From positions 1-23,426 of the forward strand of contig DEXE01000003.1 in the NCBI GenBank assembly GCA_002363955.1: 23,426 nucleotides of DNA, read 5' to 3'. Below the pieces are notes generated by a model. The model ran no database searches, was not told the origin of the DNA, and was given only the letters and a program-made list of their open reading frames with translations. This document shows positions 16,982 to 23,426 of this stretch, in pieces. A program made the translations under genes and the position numbers. This stretch comes from Methylophaga sp. UBA3192. Lineage in GTDB: Bacteria > Pseudomonadota > Gammaproteobacteria > Nitrosococcales > Methylophagaceae. The first letter of the stretch is position 1, and each line of letters starts with the position of its first letter.

Positions 16982-17500
16982 TTAAAATGCCATTTTAGCC
17001 AGTTGCCAGAGCTGCATTTTGGCATGGCTGTGTTGGTGGGAACTCTGCATTGCCAGCCAGCTGTCAATTCGGGTTTTTAATGATGCCGGATTCTGGACAG
17101 ATAAGGTCAATACTGCTAATGGTTTACCAAGAATAAATTTACTGTGAATTGGTGTGGTGACGCTGACTGGAGGTTGATGCACTGATTTCAGCTCAATACA
17201 AAAATCTGCAATGCAGCTGCTCCGCCAGCTCTCTTCACCATATACTTTGCGAATATCGATCAAGCCTAATTCACGGCTATGCAATAGACCGGAAAGCATT
17301 TTGGGGCAATGGCCGATTAGCTGATCAGCTTCCAGTGAAAAATCCACTACATCATCGGCAATCAAAATCGCCCCATGATGAATCAATTCAAGCGCAAGAC
17401 TGCTTTTGCCAATACCTGCCTCACCCGTTAGCAGAATTCCTTTTCCCTGATAATGAAGCATTACGCCATGTTGACTATTTATGGCTGCTGGCAGAGACAT
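16982..17500 (-). CDS. hprK: Short, divergent HPr kinase/phosphorylase
   Basis: A 172-residue protein corresponding only to the C-terminal catalytic half of HprK (normally about 310-320). Present are the HG pair before the P-loop (His11), Walker A GEAGIGKS (26-33), the ADD acidic pair (Asp49, Asp50), PK-LSGLL and GLIDIRKVYG (79-88). Against the family consensus as I remember it, the LEIRGxG signature reads LHSRELG (73-79), losing the acidic residue and the first glycine, and the late RPGRN loop is replaced by ILGKP. The ending, rich in His and Gln, is unusual. It could still be an HPr(Ser) kinase, only a phosphatase, or a weakened remnant. It starts six bases after ptsN, so it is co-transcribed with it. 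Confidence 0.82.
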   Translation of the reverse strand: MSLPAAINSQHGVMLHYQGKGILLTGEAGIGKSSLALELIHHGAILIADDVVDFSLEADQLIGHCPKMLSGLLHSRELGLIDIRKVYGEESWRSSCIADFCIELKSVHQPPVSVTTPIHSKFILGKPLAVLTLSVQNPASLKTRIDSWLAMQSSHQHSHAKMQLWQLAKMAF

Positions 17501-17506
17501 TGTGAA

Positions 17507-17968
17507 TCAGTCTTCGTCGATGGAAAGTAATAATTCAAAAATGGCTTCCGCATTGGGGGCCTGCCGAATACGGCTACAAACTTCTTCATCACGGAACAGT
17601 GTGACAAGACGGGACAGATGCTGTAAATGATGTTCAGTATCATCCTCAGGGACCAATAAACCAAAGGCAATATCAATCGGTTTACCATCAGCCGCTTCAA
17701 ACTCAACGGGCGTTTCCAGCGTCAGCATGGCGGCCACAGTATGCGTCAGATCCGGGACACGGGCGTGGGGGATAGCCACGCCCTTGCCTAATCCGGTACT
17801 GCCCAGACGTTCCCGTTCAAGCAGAACTTGAAAGATTTTTTCAGCAGTCGCTGCACTGGTGTTGGCTCCCAGCATCCGACTGAGATTTTCGATCACCCGT
17901 TTTTTACTGGTAGCTTCATCGTGGAAACTGATGTTGTCCGCATTTACGAGCAGTGCAGCAATAAGCAT
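17507..17968 (-). CDS. ptsN: EIIA-Ntr (PtsN) regulatory phosphocarrier
   Basis: A 153-residue EIIA of the fructose/nitrogen PTS family. The phosphorylated His68 lies in GVAIPHARV (63-71), preceded by ERERLGSTGLG (51-61), both classic. PtsN links carbon and nitrogen supply to potassium transport and other targets through protein contacts. AAGGAG lies 11 bases before the ATG, slightly far. It follows hpf by 15 bases and precedes hprK by six, the widespread rpoN-hpf-ptsN order. Confidence 0.96.
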   Translation of the reverse strand: MLIAALLVNADNISFHDEATSKKRVIENLSRMLGANTSAATAEKIFQVLLERERLGSTGLGKGVAIPHARVPDLTHTVAAMLTLETPVEFEAADGKPIDIAFGLLVPEDDTEHHLQHLSRLVTLFRDEEVCSRIRQAPNAEAIFELLLSIDED

Positions 17969-17983
17969 GAAAAATACCGCTCC

Positions 17984-18310
17984 TTAACTAGCGTTATGTT
18001 TTTGAATTGCACCATCAGCTTGATGGTGGTTAGTGATTTTATCTTTGTGTTTAATGATCTGTCGATCCAGTTTGGCAACCAGATTTTCAATAGCGGTATA
18101 CATATTTTCCTGCTCGTCAGAAGCAAATAAGTCTGCTCCACTGGCATGCACGGTTGCTTCAGCTTTCTGCCGAAGTTTTTCAACAGATAGCACCACATGT
18201 ACGTTGGTCATGTGATCAAAATGACGAGTGAGTTTCTCGAATTTTTTATTGACGTGATCCCGGAGGCTGTCAGTGATATCGATATGTTGTCCGCTTAGAT
18301 TTAATTGCAT
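17984..18310 (-). CDS. hpf: Ribosome hibernation promoting factor (short HPF)
   Basis: A 108-residue protein of the short HPF/YfiA family, which binds the 30S decoding centre in resting cells and helps form inactive 100S ribosomes. The start MQLNLSGQHIDITDSLRDHV and the middle EATVHASGADLFASDEQENM are family signatures. It lacks the extra C-terminal dimerisation domain of long HPF; the tail (about 95-108) is polar. A good AGGAG site precedes the ATG. It begins 35 bases after rpoN, consistent with co-transcription. Confidence 0.94.
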   Translation of the reverse strand: MQLNLSGQHIDITDSLRDHVNKKFEKLTRHFDHMTNVHVVLSVEKLRQKAEATVHASGADLFASDEQENMYTAIENLVAKLDRQIIKHKDKITNHHQADGAIQKHNAS

Positions 18311-18345
18311 AATGCATCACTCCTGTTGGTGGACTAAAACTGGTT

Positions 18346-19800
18346 CTACACCAGTCGCTTACGCTCATTTGAGGGCGCTATCGCCAATGTTTCACGGTAC
18401 TTTGCAATAGTACGGCGAGCGACATTAATGCCCTGTTCTCCCAGAATATCAGCAATTTTGCTGTCACTGAGAGGTTTTCTTGGATTTTCTGCGGCGACCA
18501 GTTTTTTGATGATCGCACGAATGGCTGTTGCTGAACATTCTCCGCCACTTTCAGTTCCGACATGGCTGGAGAAAAAGAATTTCAATTCAAATATACCGCG
18601 CGGTGTGTGCAGATATTTGCGTGTGGTGACTCGGGATATAGTGGATTCATGCATTTCCACTGTCTCGGCAATATCGGCTAACACCAAGGGTTTCATGGCT
18701 TCTTCACCATGGTCAAGAAAATCACGCTGCCGTTCAACAATGGCTTGCGTGACTTTCAGCAATGTCTCATTACGGCTTTGTAAACTTTTCAGAAACCAGC
18801 GTGCTTCCTGCAGATTATTTTTCAGGTAGGTGTTTTCTTCACTGCTATCGGCACGATTTATTAAGGATGCGTAATGTTCGGCAATCTGCAGTTTAGGAGC
18901 ATTGTCCGGGTTAAGTGACAACTGCCATTTGCCGTGAACTTTTATCGCATAGACATCCGGTACGATATATTCAGTTTTGTCAGTTTGGATACTACTGCCG
19001 GGACGCGGGTTGAGCAATTGAATTGAGCGCACCAGATCGGTTAATTCATCATCACTGACTTTCAGCGTACGTTTTATCTGCGCGTAATCGCGCTTAGCCA
19101 GCGTATCCAGATGTTTGTCGATCAGTTCGGTCAATAATTCGATATGTTTCAGGGCAACGGAGGATTCATATAAACGCAGTTGTATCAGCAGACATTCGCG
19201 CAGATCGCGGGCGCCGACACCGACCGGGTCAAAGTGGTGAATCCGATGTAATACCGTTTCAATTTCATCAAGTTCTACTTCAGCAAATTCTCCGCCCAGA
19301 CTTTGCTGAATTTCTTCCAGAGTGGTTTTCAGATAACCATCATCTTCAATCGAGTCAATGATAGTGGTGGCAATCGCCTGTTCGGTTTCGGTAAATGGTG
19401 TGAGGCGCATCTGCCAGAGTAAGTGCTGTTGCAGACTATCGCTGCTTTCATCCTGATTATCACGTTCAAAATCGCTGTCACCGGAAGGTCCTGAGCTGCT
19501 GATGCTCGGAGAATTATCGTAGGTATCTTCCCATTTGCTATCAACGGGCAGATCTTCTGGAATATCGGTGTTTTCCAGTTCGCTGATTTCGCGACTGCCA
19601 TTATCTTCGTCACGACGAGCGATACCGGGCTCGTCATAATCGTAATCCTCCTCGACTTCCAACAGGGGATTGGTTTCGAGTGCTTCCTGAATTTCAGTCT
19701 GCAATTCCAGGGAAGATAGTTGCAACAAACGGATCGCTTGCTGCAACTGAGGCGTCATCGACAGGCTTTGACCAATACGTAGCTGTAATGAGGGTTTCAC
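18346..19800 (-). CDS. rpoN: RNA polymerase sigma-54 factor
   Basis: A 484-residue sigma factor. Region I (1-50) has MTPQLQQAIRLLQLSSLELQ, which contacts activators. Region II (about 50-125) is very acidic, and the C-terminal DNA-binding part ends with the RpoN box ARRTIAKYRE (461-470) for the -24 element. The start is a GTG directly after an in-frame TAA, so no longer form exists, and homology supports it; no Shine-Dalgarno is visible upstream. In many proteobacteria lptB precedes rpoN; here tupC does. The 87-bp gap (19801-19887) must hold any local promoter, but I see only weak matches. Confidence 0.96.
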   Translation of the reverse strand: MKPSLQLRIGQSLSMTPQLQQAIRLLQLSSLELQTEIQEALETNPLLEVEEDYDYDEPGIARRDEDNGSREISELENTDIPEDLPVDSKWEDTYDNSPSISSSGPSGDSDFERDNQDESSDSLQQHLLWQMRLTPFTETEQAIATTIIDSIEDDGYLKTTLEEIQQSLGGEFAEVELDEIETVLHRIHHFDPVGVGARDLRECLLIQLRLYESSVALKHIELLTELIDKHLDTLAKRDYAQIKRTLKVSDDELTDLVRSIQLLNPRPGSSIQTDKTEYIVPDVYAIKVHGKWQLSLNPDNAPKLQIAEHYASLINRADSSEENTYLKNNLQEARWFLKSLQSRNETLLKVTQAIVERQRDFLDHGEEAMKPLVLADIAETVEMHESTISRVTTRKYLHTPRGIFELKFFFSSHVGTESGGECSATAIRAIIKKLVAAENPRKPLSDSKIADILGEQGINVARRTIAKYRETLAIAPSNERKRLV

Positions 19801-19887
19801 TTAATTTTTAGTTTTAATGTTGTGACCATGAGTTTATGTTACCGCAATCGTCGCGCCGTTGCCTATACGTCTCTCTAAAATAAAAAA

Positions 19888-20877
19888 TCACAATAAGGTA
19901 ACCGCCGTGGCTTTAAAACTTAACCACACAGAATTACCCAATGTGAGTTGTAAAGCGGACAAAGCCTGATGACTGATAATGACTTCAAATTTCTCTCCAC
20001 AATCAATGGTCAGGCGAATTGCTTTGCCCGATTCACTGATGGCGATAAGTCTGCCTGGCAATTGATTTCGGGCACTGGTATCAGAATGCGGGTGCGTGCT
20101 GATGGTTATTGCCAGGGGATCAATTGCAATATGTCTTGCGGAGGCAGAACCCTCTGCGGCAAAGATTTTTAGCGCATTGGTATGAAATATTTCGCCATCA
20201 TAATAGCCATGAAAAAGATTCAGCAAAGGAGCTGAAATGGGTTTTCCTTTAAGCAGTTGAATAGTGTGAGGTGTTATGGCCGAGGCCTGCACCCGATCAT
20301 GCGTTGAAAACAGTACGGTGCGTTTACCACTGGCGCTTATCTCATTGATTACATCCTCCAACTGACGTTGATGGAGGCTGTCCAGATTGGCAAACGGCTC
20401 ATCCAGCAACAATATCTCCGGTTCAAAGGCTAACACTCTGGCGATAGCAACACGGCGTTGTTCGCCACCGGATAATGTGCTGGCGGGTTGATTGGCCAGC
20501 CGGGTTAAATTGACGGTTTCCAATACGTGTTGTAGCCGGGACTGGTGAAATGACTTATCGACTTTTTGGAGCTTTAACGCCAGAAGAATATTATCTGCCA
20601 CAGTGCCAGGCAACATATAAGGATGTTGATCAACTAGGCCTGTTTGCTGACGATGTTGCGGTTTTGGCGTAGCGATGTTTTCACCGAATAAGCGGATATC
20701 ACCGGAGTCGGGTCGCTTGAGTAGGGCCAATAAATGAAATAGCGTGGATTTTCCAGCCCCATTTTCACCCAATACGGCCAGGCATTGGTTGGCTGTAATG
20801 TTGAGTTGTTCAATATCCAGCACCAGCTGATTGTCATAAAGAACTTTGACGTTGTCGAGTTGATAAGCGTAAGTCAT
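19888..20877 (-). CDS. tupC: ATPase of a tungstate-type ABC importer
   Basis: A 329-residue cytoplasmic ATPase. Walker A is GENGAGKST (37-45), the Q-loop DQHPYML (83-89), the signature LSGGEQ (135-140), Walker B EILLLDE (154-160) and the switch His193. A C-terminal TOBE domain (about 268-327, from ARNQLPGRL to FKATAV) resembles oxyanion-sensing domains of molybdate and tungstate ATPases. The start overlaps the tupB stop by four bases (ATGA). Tungstate is favoured over molybdate because of the TupB partner, but molybdate or another oxyanion cannot be excluded. No tupA is adjacent. Confidence 0.82.
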   Translation of the reverse strand: MTYAYQLDNVKVLYDNQLVLDIEQLNITANQCLAVLGENGAGKSTLFHLLALLKRPDSGDIRLFGENIATPKPQHRQQTGLVDQHPYMLPGTVADNILLALKLQKVDKSFHQSRLQHVLETVNLTRLANQPASTLSGGEQRRVAIARVLAFEPEILLLDEPFANLDSLHQRQLEDVINEISASGKRTVLFSTHDRVQASAITPHTIQLLKGKPISAPLLNLFHGYYDGEIFHTNALKIFAAEGSASARHIAIDPLAITISTHPHSDTSARNQLPGRLIAISESGKAIRLTIDCGEKFEVIISHQALSALQLTLGNSVWLSFKATAVTLL

Positions 20878-21566
20878 GTTAATCGCCGATTTATCCAGGA
20901 CAGGGCAAAATTCAAGATAAAAGCGATCAACAACAACACAATGCCCAGTGCCAGAGCCAGTTCAAATTCGCCCTTGCTGGTTTCCAGCGCAATAGCCGTG
21001 GTCATCGTGCGGGTATACCCTTCAATATTCCCGCCGAGCATCATCGCTGCACCTACTTCACCAATCGCTCGGCCAAAGCCCGTCAAAATGGCTACCAGCA
21101 CAGCCAGCCGAACGGCTTTTAATACCTGAAAGCATTGTTGCCATTTATTGGCACCAAGGCTTTTCAAGGTCAAAAGTAATCGTGGATCCGATGTGTTTAC
21201 GGTAACCAGTGTCAGGTTCATCATGATGGGAAAAATCAGGATGCTCTGGGCGATGATCATTGCTGATTGTGTATACAGTAATCCTAACTCACCTAAAGGC
21301 CCCATCCGGCTGAACAGTCCGTAGAGGAGTAATCCTATGACGACAGTGGGCATGGCCATCAAGGTATTAAGGAGATGTTGCAGAGCTGATTTGCCCGGAA
21401 AATCCGTCAACGCAGTAAACACCCCGGCAGGAATTGCCATTAAAGCGGCGATAGATGCCGCAGCGACAGAAATGCTGACAGAGGTCTGGATGATTTCCCA
21501 TACAGTCGCATCAAAAGAGACCAGGAGTTTAATAGCAGCGGTGAACGATGCGCCGAAAAATTCCAC
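20874..21566 (-). CDS. tupB: Permease of a tungstate-type ABC importer
   Basis: A 230-residue inner-membrane permease with about five to six helices. The coupling-loop motif GANKWQQCFQVLK followed by LTGFGRAIGEVGAAMMLGGN is characteristic of the TupB/CysT-like group. Most TupB proteins have this length. The start is a GTG with a weak AGG upstream, 19 bases after the metF stop; no better start is seen. Normally tupA, coding for the periplasmic binding protein, comes first, but metF lies there instead. In a methylotroph, tungstate or molybdate would serve formate dehydrogenase; that link is inference. Confidence 0.85.
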   Translation of the reverse strand: MEFFGASFTAAIKLLVSFDATVWEIIQTSVSISVAAASIAALMAIPAGVFTALTDFPGKSALQHLLNTLMAMPTVVIGLLLYGLFSRMGPLGELGLLYTQSAMIIAQSILIFPIMMNLTLVTVNTSDPRLLLTLKSLGANKWQQCFQVLKAVRLAVLVAILTGFGRAIGEVGAAMMLGGNIEGYTRTMTTAIALETSKGEFELALALGIVLLLIAFILNFALSWINRRLT

Positions 21567-21585
21567 GGTTAATTCAACCTGATAA

Positions 21586-22437
21586 TCAGCGAACTAAACC
21601 CAGACGTTCGCATACGGTTAGTACAGGTTGGCTTTTATTCATGGAATAGAAATGCAATCCTGGTACATCAAGCCTGAGCAGTTTCTCAGTAAAATCCGTC
21701 AGGTAATCCGTAGTAAATGCCTGCATTGACTCGGTGTCATCATAAAACTCTTCAAGACGTTTTTTCAGCCAACGTGGAATTTCCGCCCCGCAGGCGGAAG
21801 AAAAACGGGCCAGCTGGGAATAATTATTAATCGGCATAATGCCGGGAATTATCGGGATATCAATGCCTTTTTTCTGGCAACGTTCGACAAAGTACAAATA
21901 GGAATCAATATTGAAAAAATACTGGGTGATGGCACTGTCGGCACCGGCATCGACTTTACGTTTGAAATTTTCCAGGTCCACGCCGGCATCCTGAGCTTGC
22001 GGATGCACTTCGGGGTAAGCAGCAACTTCGATAGTGAAATGATCGCCGGTTTCTTTACGGATAAATTCCACCAGTTCATTGGCATAGCGGAAATCACCCG
22101 GATCCCGCATACCAGAGGGTAAATCACCTCTTAATGCCACCACACGGGAAATATCGTTATCAATATAGGTTTGTAAAATAGTGCGAATGCGTTCCTGAGA
22201 AGATCCTACACAGGATAAATGTGGAGCCGCATCGATTCCGGTTTCAGCTGCCCGCTGTTGGATAGCGATAACGGCTTCGAGCGTATTGTCCTGAGTCGAC
22301 CCACCTGCACCAAACGTCACAGAATAAAATTCAGGTTTTAATACTGCGAGTCGCTCTTGCACGACTAAAAGATTTTGTGCGCCTTTTTCCGTTTTTGGAG
22401 GGAAGAACTCACAGCTGATAACAGTTTTTTTGGACAT
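21586..22437 (-). CDS. metF: Methylenetetrahydrofolate reductase
   Basis: A 283-residue FAD enzyme that reduces 5,10-methylene-THF to 5-methyl-THF for methionine synthesis. The catalytic glutamate is Glu10 in CEFFPPK. Further family marks are SVTFGAGGSTQDNTLE, VALRGDLPSG and ITQYFFNIDSYLYF. The length is near the enteric enzyme (296). It starts 56 bases after ahcY with only a weak ribosome-binding site, and a terminator hairpin stands between them. The pairing with ahcY joins two reactions of the methyl cycle. Confidence 0.96.
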   Translation of the reverse strand: MSKKTVISCEFFPPKTEKGAQNLLVVQERLAVLKPEFYSVTFGAGGSTQDNTLEAVIAIQQRAAETGIDAAPHLSCVGSSQERIRTILQTYIDNDISRVVALRGDLPSGMRDPGDFRYANELVEFIRKETGDHFTIEVAAYPEVHPQAQDAGVDLENFKRKVDAGADSAITQYFFNIDSYLYFVERCQKKGIDIPIIPGIMPINNYSQLARFSSACGAEIPRWLKKRLEEFYDDTESMQAFTTDYLTDFTEKLLRLDVPGLHFYSMNKSQPVLTVCERLGLVR

Positions 22438-22455
22438 GATGCTTACTTCAGGTAA

Positions 22456-22486
22456 AAGAAAAAGGGCTAACTTTTACGTTAGCCCT
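22456..22486 (-). terminator. Rho-independent terminator between ahcY and metF
   Basis: A perfect 9-bp stem (22463-22471 with 22478-22486; AGGGCTAAC and GTTAGCCCT) encloses a 6-nt loop and runs on the minus strand into TTTTTCTTTT. It begins eight bases after the ahcY stop. Because metF starts less than 20 bases beyond the T-run, the hairpin probably lowers rather than abolishes metF transcription, unless metF has a promoter inside ahcY. Confidence 0.9.
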
Positions 22487-22493
22487 GCTTAAC

Positions 22494-23426
22494 TTAGTAA
22501 CGATAGTGTTCCGGTTTATAGGGGCCCTGCTGTTCAAGACCTAAATATTTAGCCTGCTCAGCATTTAACTCGGTCAGATTAGCACCGATTCGTCCTAAAT
22601 GCAGCCGCGCGACTTTCTCGTCGAGACGTTTAGGTAAGACATAAACCTTATTTTCGTAATTAGCACTGTTATGCCATAACTCGATTTGTGCCATTACTTG
22701 ATTGGTGAAAGAGGCTGACATGACAAAACTTGGATGACCGGTTGCACAGCCCAGATTAACCAGGCGACCTTCAGCCAGCAGGATAATACGCTTACCATCA
22801 GGGAAAATAACGTGGTCAACCTGAGGCTTAATGTTTTCCCACTCGTAGTTACGCAGTGAAGCAACATCAATTTCGTTATCAAAGTGACCGATGTTACAAA
22901 CGATAGCTTCGTTACGCATCGCTGCCATGTGATCATGATTAATGACATTGATATTACCGGTAGCTGTAACAAAGATATCGGCTTTATCAGCGACTTCGTC
23001 CATGGTGACAATACGGTAACCTTCCATTGCTGCCTGTAAGGCGCAAATAGGATCAATTTCAGTGACCATAACGGTCGCCCCCATCCCACGGAAAGCTTGA
23101 GCACAACCTTTACCGACATCGCCGTAACCTAAAACCACACAGATTTTACCGGCAACCATGACATCAGTTGCACGCTTGATGCCATCAAGCAATGATTCAC
23201 GGCAGCCGTACAGGTTGTCGAATTTTGACTTAGTGACCGAATCGTTGACGTTAATCGCCGGGACTTTCAATGCACCCGCTTTCATCATTTCATATAAACG
23301 GTGGACGCCGGTAGTGGTCTCTTCTGACAGGCCTTTAACGTCTGCCAGTAATTCAGGGTAATCCTGATGCATCATCGTCGTTAAGTCGCCACCATCATCC
23401 AGAATCATATTCGGGCGCCAGCCGTC
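22494..23426 (-). CDS. ahcY: S-adenosylhomocysteine hydrolase (5' end outside window)
   Basis: The C-terminal 310 residues of an enzyme that splits S-adenosylhomocysteine into adenosine and homocysteine with bound NAD. The gene runs off the right edge; the frame is open to the last base (DGWRPN before the first internal Met), so the true start is missing. Visible marks are DDGGDLTTMMH, the substrate loop NDSVTKSKFDNLYGCRES, the NAD motif GYGDVGKG, CNIGHFDNEID and the C-terminal KPEHYRY. It lacks the extra insertion after DDGGD found in some bacterial forms, so it is the short type. A SAH riboswitch, if any, would be beyond the window. Confidence 0.97.
   Translation of the reverse strand, partial: DGWRPNMILDDGGDLTTMMHQDYPELLADVKGLSEETTTGVHRLYEMMKAGALKVPAINVNDSVTKSKFDNLYGCRESLLDGIKRATDVMVAGKICVVLGYGDVGKGCAQAFRGMGATVMVTEIDPICALQAAMEGYRIVTMDEVADKADIFVTATGNINVINHDHMAAMRNEAIVCNIGHFDNEIDVASLRNYEWENIKPQVDHVIFPDGKRIILLAEGRLVNLGCATGHPSFVMSASFTNQVMAQIELWHNSANYENKVYVLPKRLDEKVARLHLGRIGANLTELNAEQAKYLGLEQQGPYKPEHYRY

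Noticed and set aside
18339..18355. 6-bp hairpin (ACTGGT/ACCAGT) over the rpoN stop, followed by TTTT on the minus strand
   Set aside because: The stem is short and the T-run brief, and hpf follows at 35 bases in a typical operon; too weak to call a terminator.
18428..18829. Plus-strand open frame of 133 codons opposite rpoN
   Set aside because: Lies entirely antisense to a clear rpoN; the protein has no recognisable fold and no ribosome-binding site that would favour it.
22694..23119. Minus-strand open frame of 141 codons in another frame of ahcY
   Set aside because: Overlaps the highly conserved NAD-binding region of ahcY in a different frame; no independent signals.
1..23426. Mobile elements, phage genes, CRISPR arrays or defence islands
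   Set aside because: No transposase, integrase, terminal repeats, spaced direct repeats or known defence domains were found; genes are core and densely packed.

Overview
The window looks like the chromosome of a marine or salt-adapted gammaproteobacterium. A member of the Methylophaga/Piscirickettsiaceae group is my best guess. The reasons are the complete Na+-pumping NADH:quinone reductase operon, the rpoN-hpf-ptsN arrangement, the regulatory PTS genes and the moderate base composition. The genus is an inference from gene content and general familiarity, not from a search. Every gene except one (2166..2891) lies on the minus strand, so transcription runs from right to left. Coding density is high and no gap between genes exceeds 300 bases. 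I saw no tRNA, rRNA, insertion sequence, integrase, CRISPR array or phage gene, so most of the window is ordinary core genome.

Right end (transcribed first): an incomplete ahcY (S-adenosylhomocysteine hydrolase) enters from the right edge. An intrinsic terminator hairpin follows, then metF, and together they cover two steps of the methyl/SAM cycle. Close behind metF come tupB and tupC, the permease and ATPase of a tungstate-type ABC importer. No substrate-binding protein gene is next to them.

Centre: rpoN (sigma-54), hpf, ptsN (EIIA-Ntr), a short and divergent hprK, an EIIA-mannose-family gene, ptsH (HPr) and ptsI (enzyme I). There are no sugar permeases, so this is a regulatory phosphorelay rather than a transport PTS. 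The usual rapZ is absent. A perfect 12-bp inverted repeat lies just beyond ptsI. After it come mgtE (Mg2+ channel), aroC (chorismate synthase) and an HcaT-like MFS transporter, tightly spaced.

Left half: nqrA-B-C-D-E-F, then nqrM (maturation factor for the NqrD/E iron-sulfur centre), then a two-CBS-domain protein. This operon closes with a strong intrinsic terminator at about 3949..3974. Left of it are cysK (cysteine synthase), the lone plus-strand secreted alpha/beta-hydrolase, a cupin protein, and a PAS-GAF-GGDEF diguanylate cyclase with intact active-site and inhibitory motifs.

The features most worth a second look are the truncated and altered HprK beside an HPr that keeps its regulatory serine, the tupBC pair without tupA, the terminator squeezed between ahcY and metF, the 12-bp inverted repeat near mgtE, and the CBS gene at the tail of the nqr operon. 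I did not find a convincing new multi-gene system.
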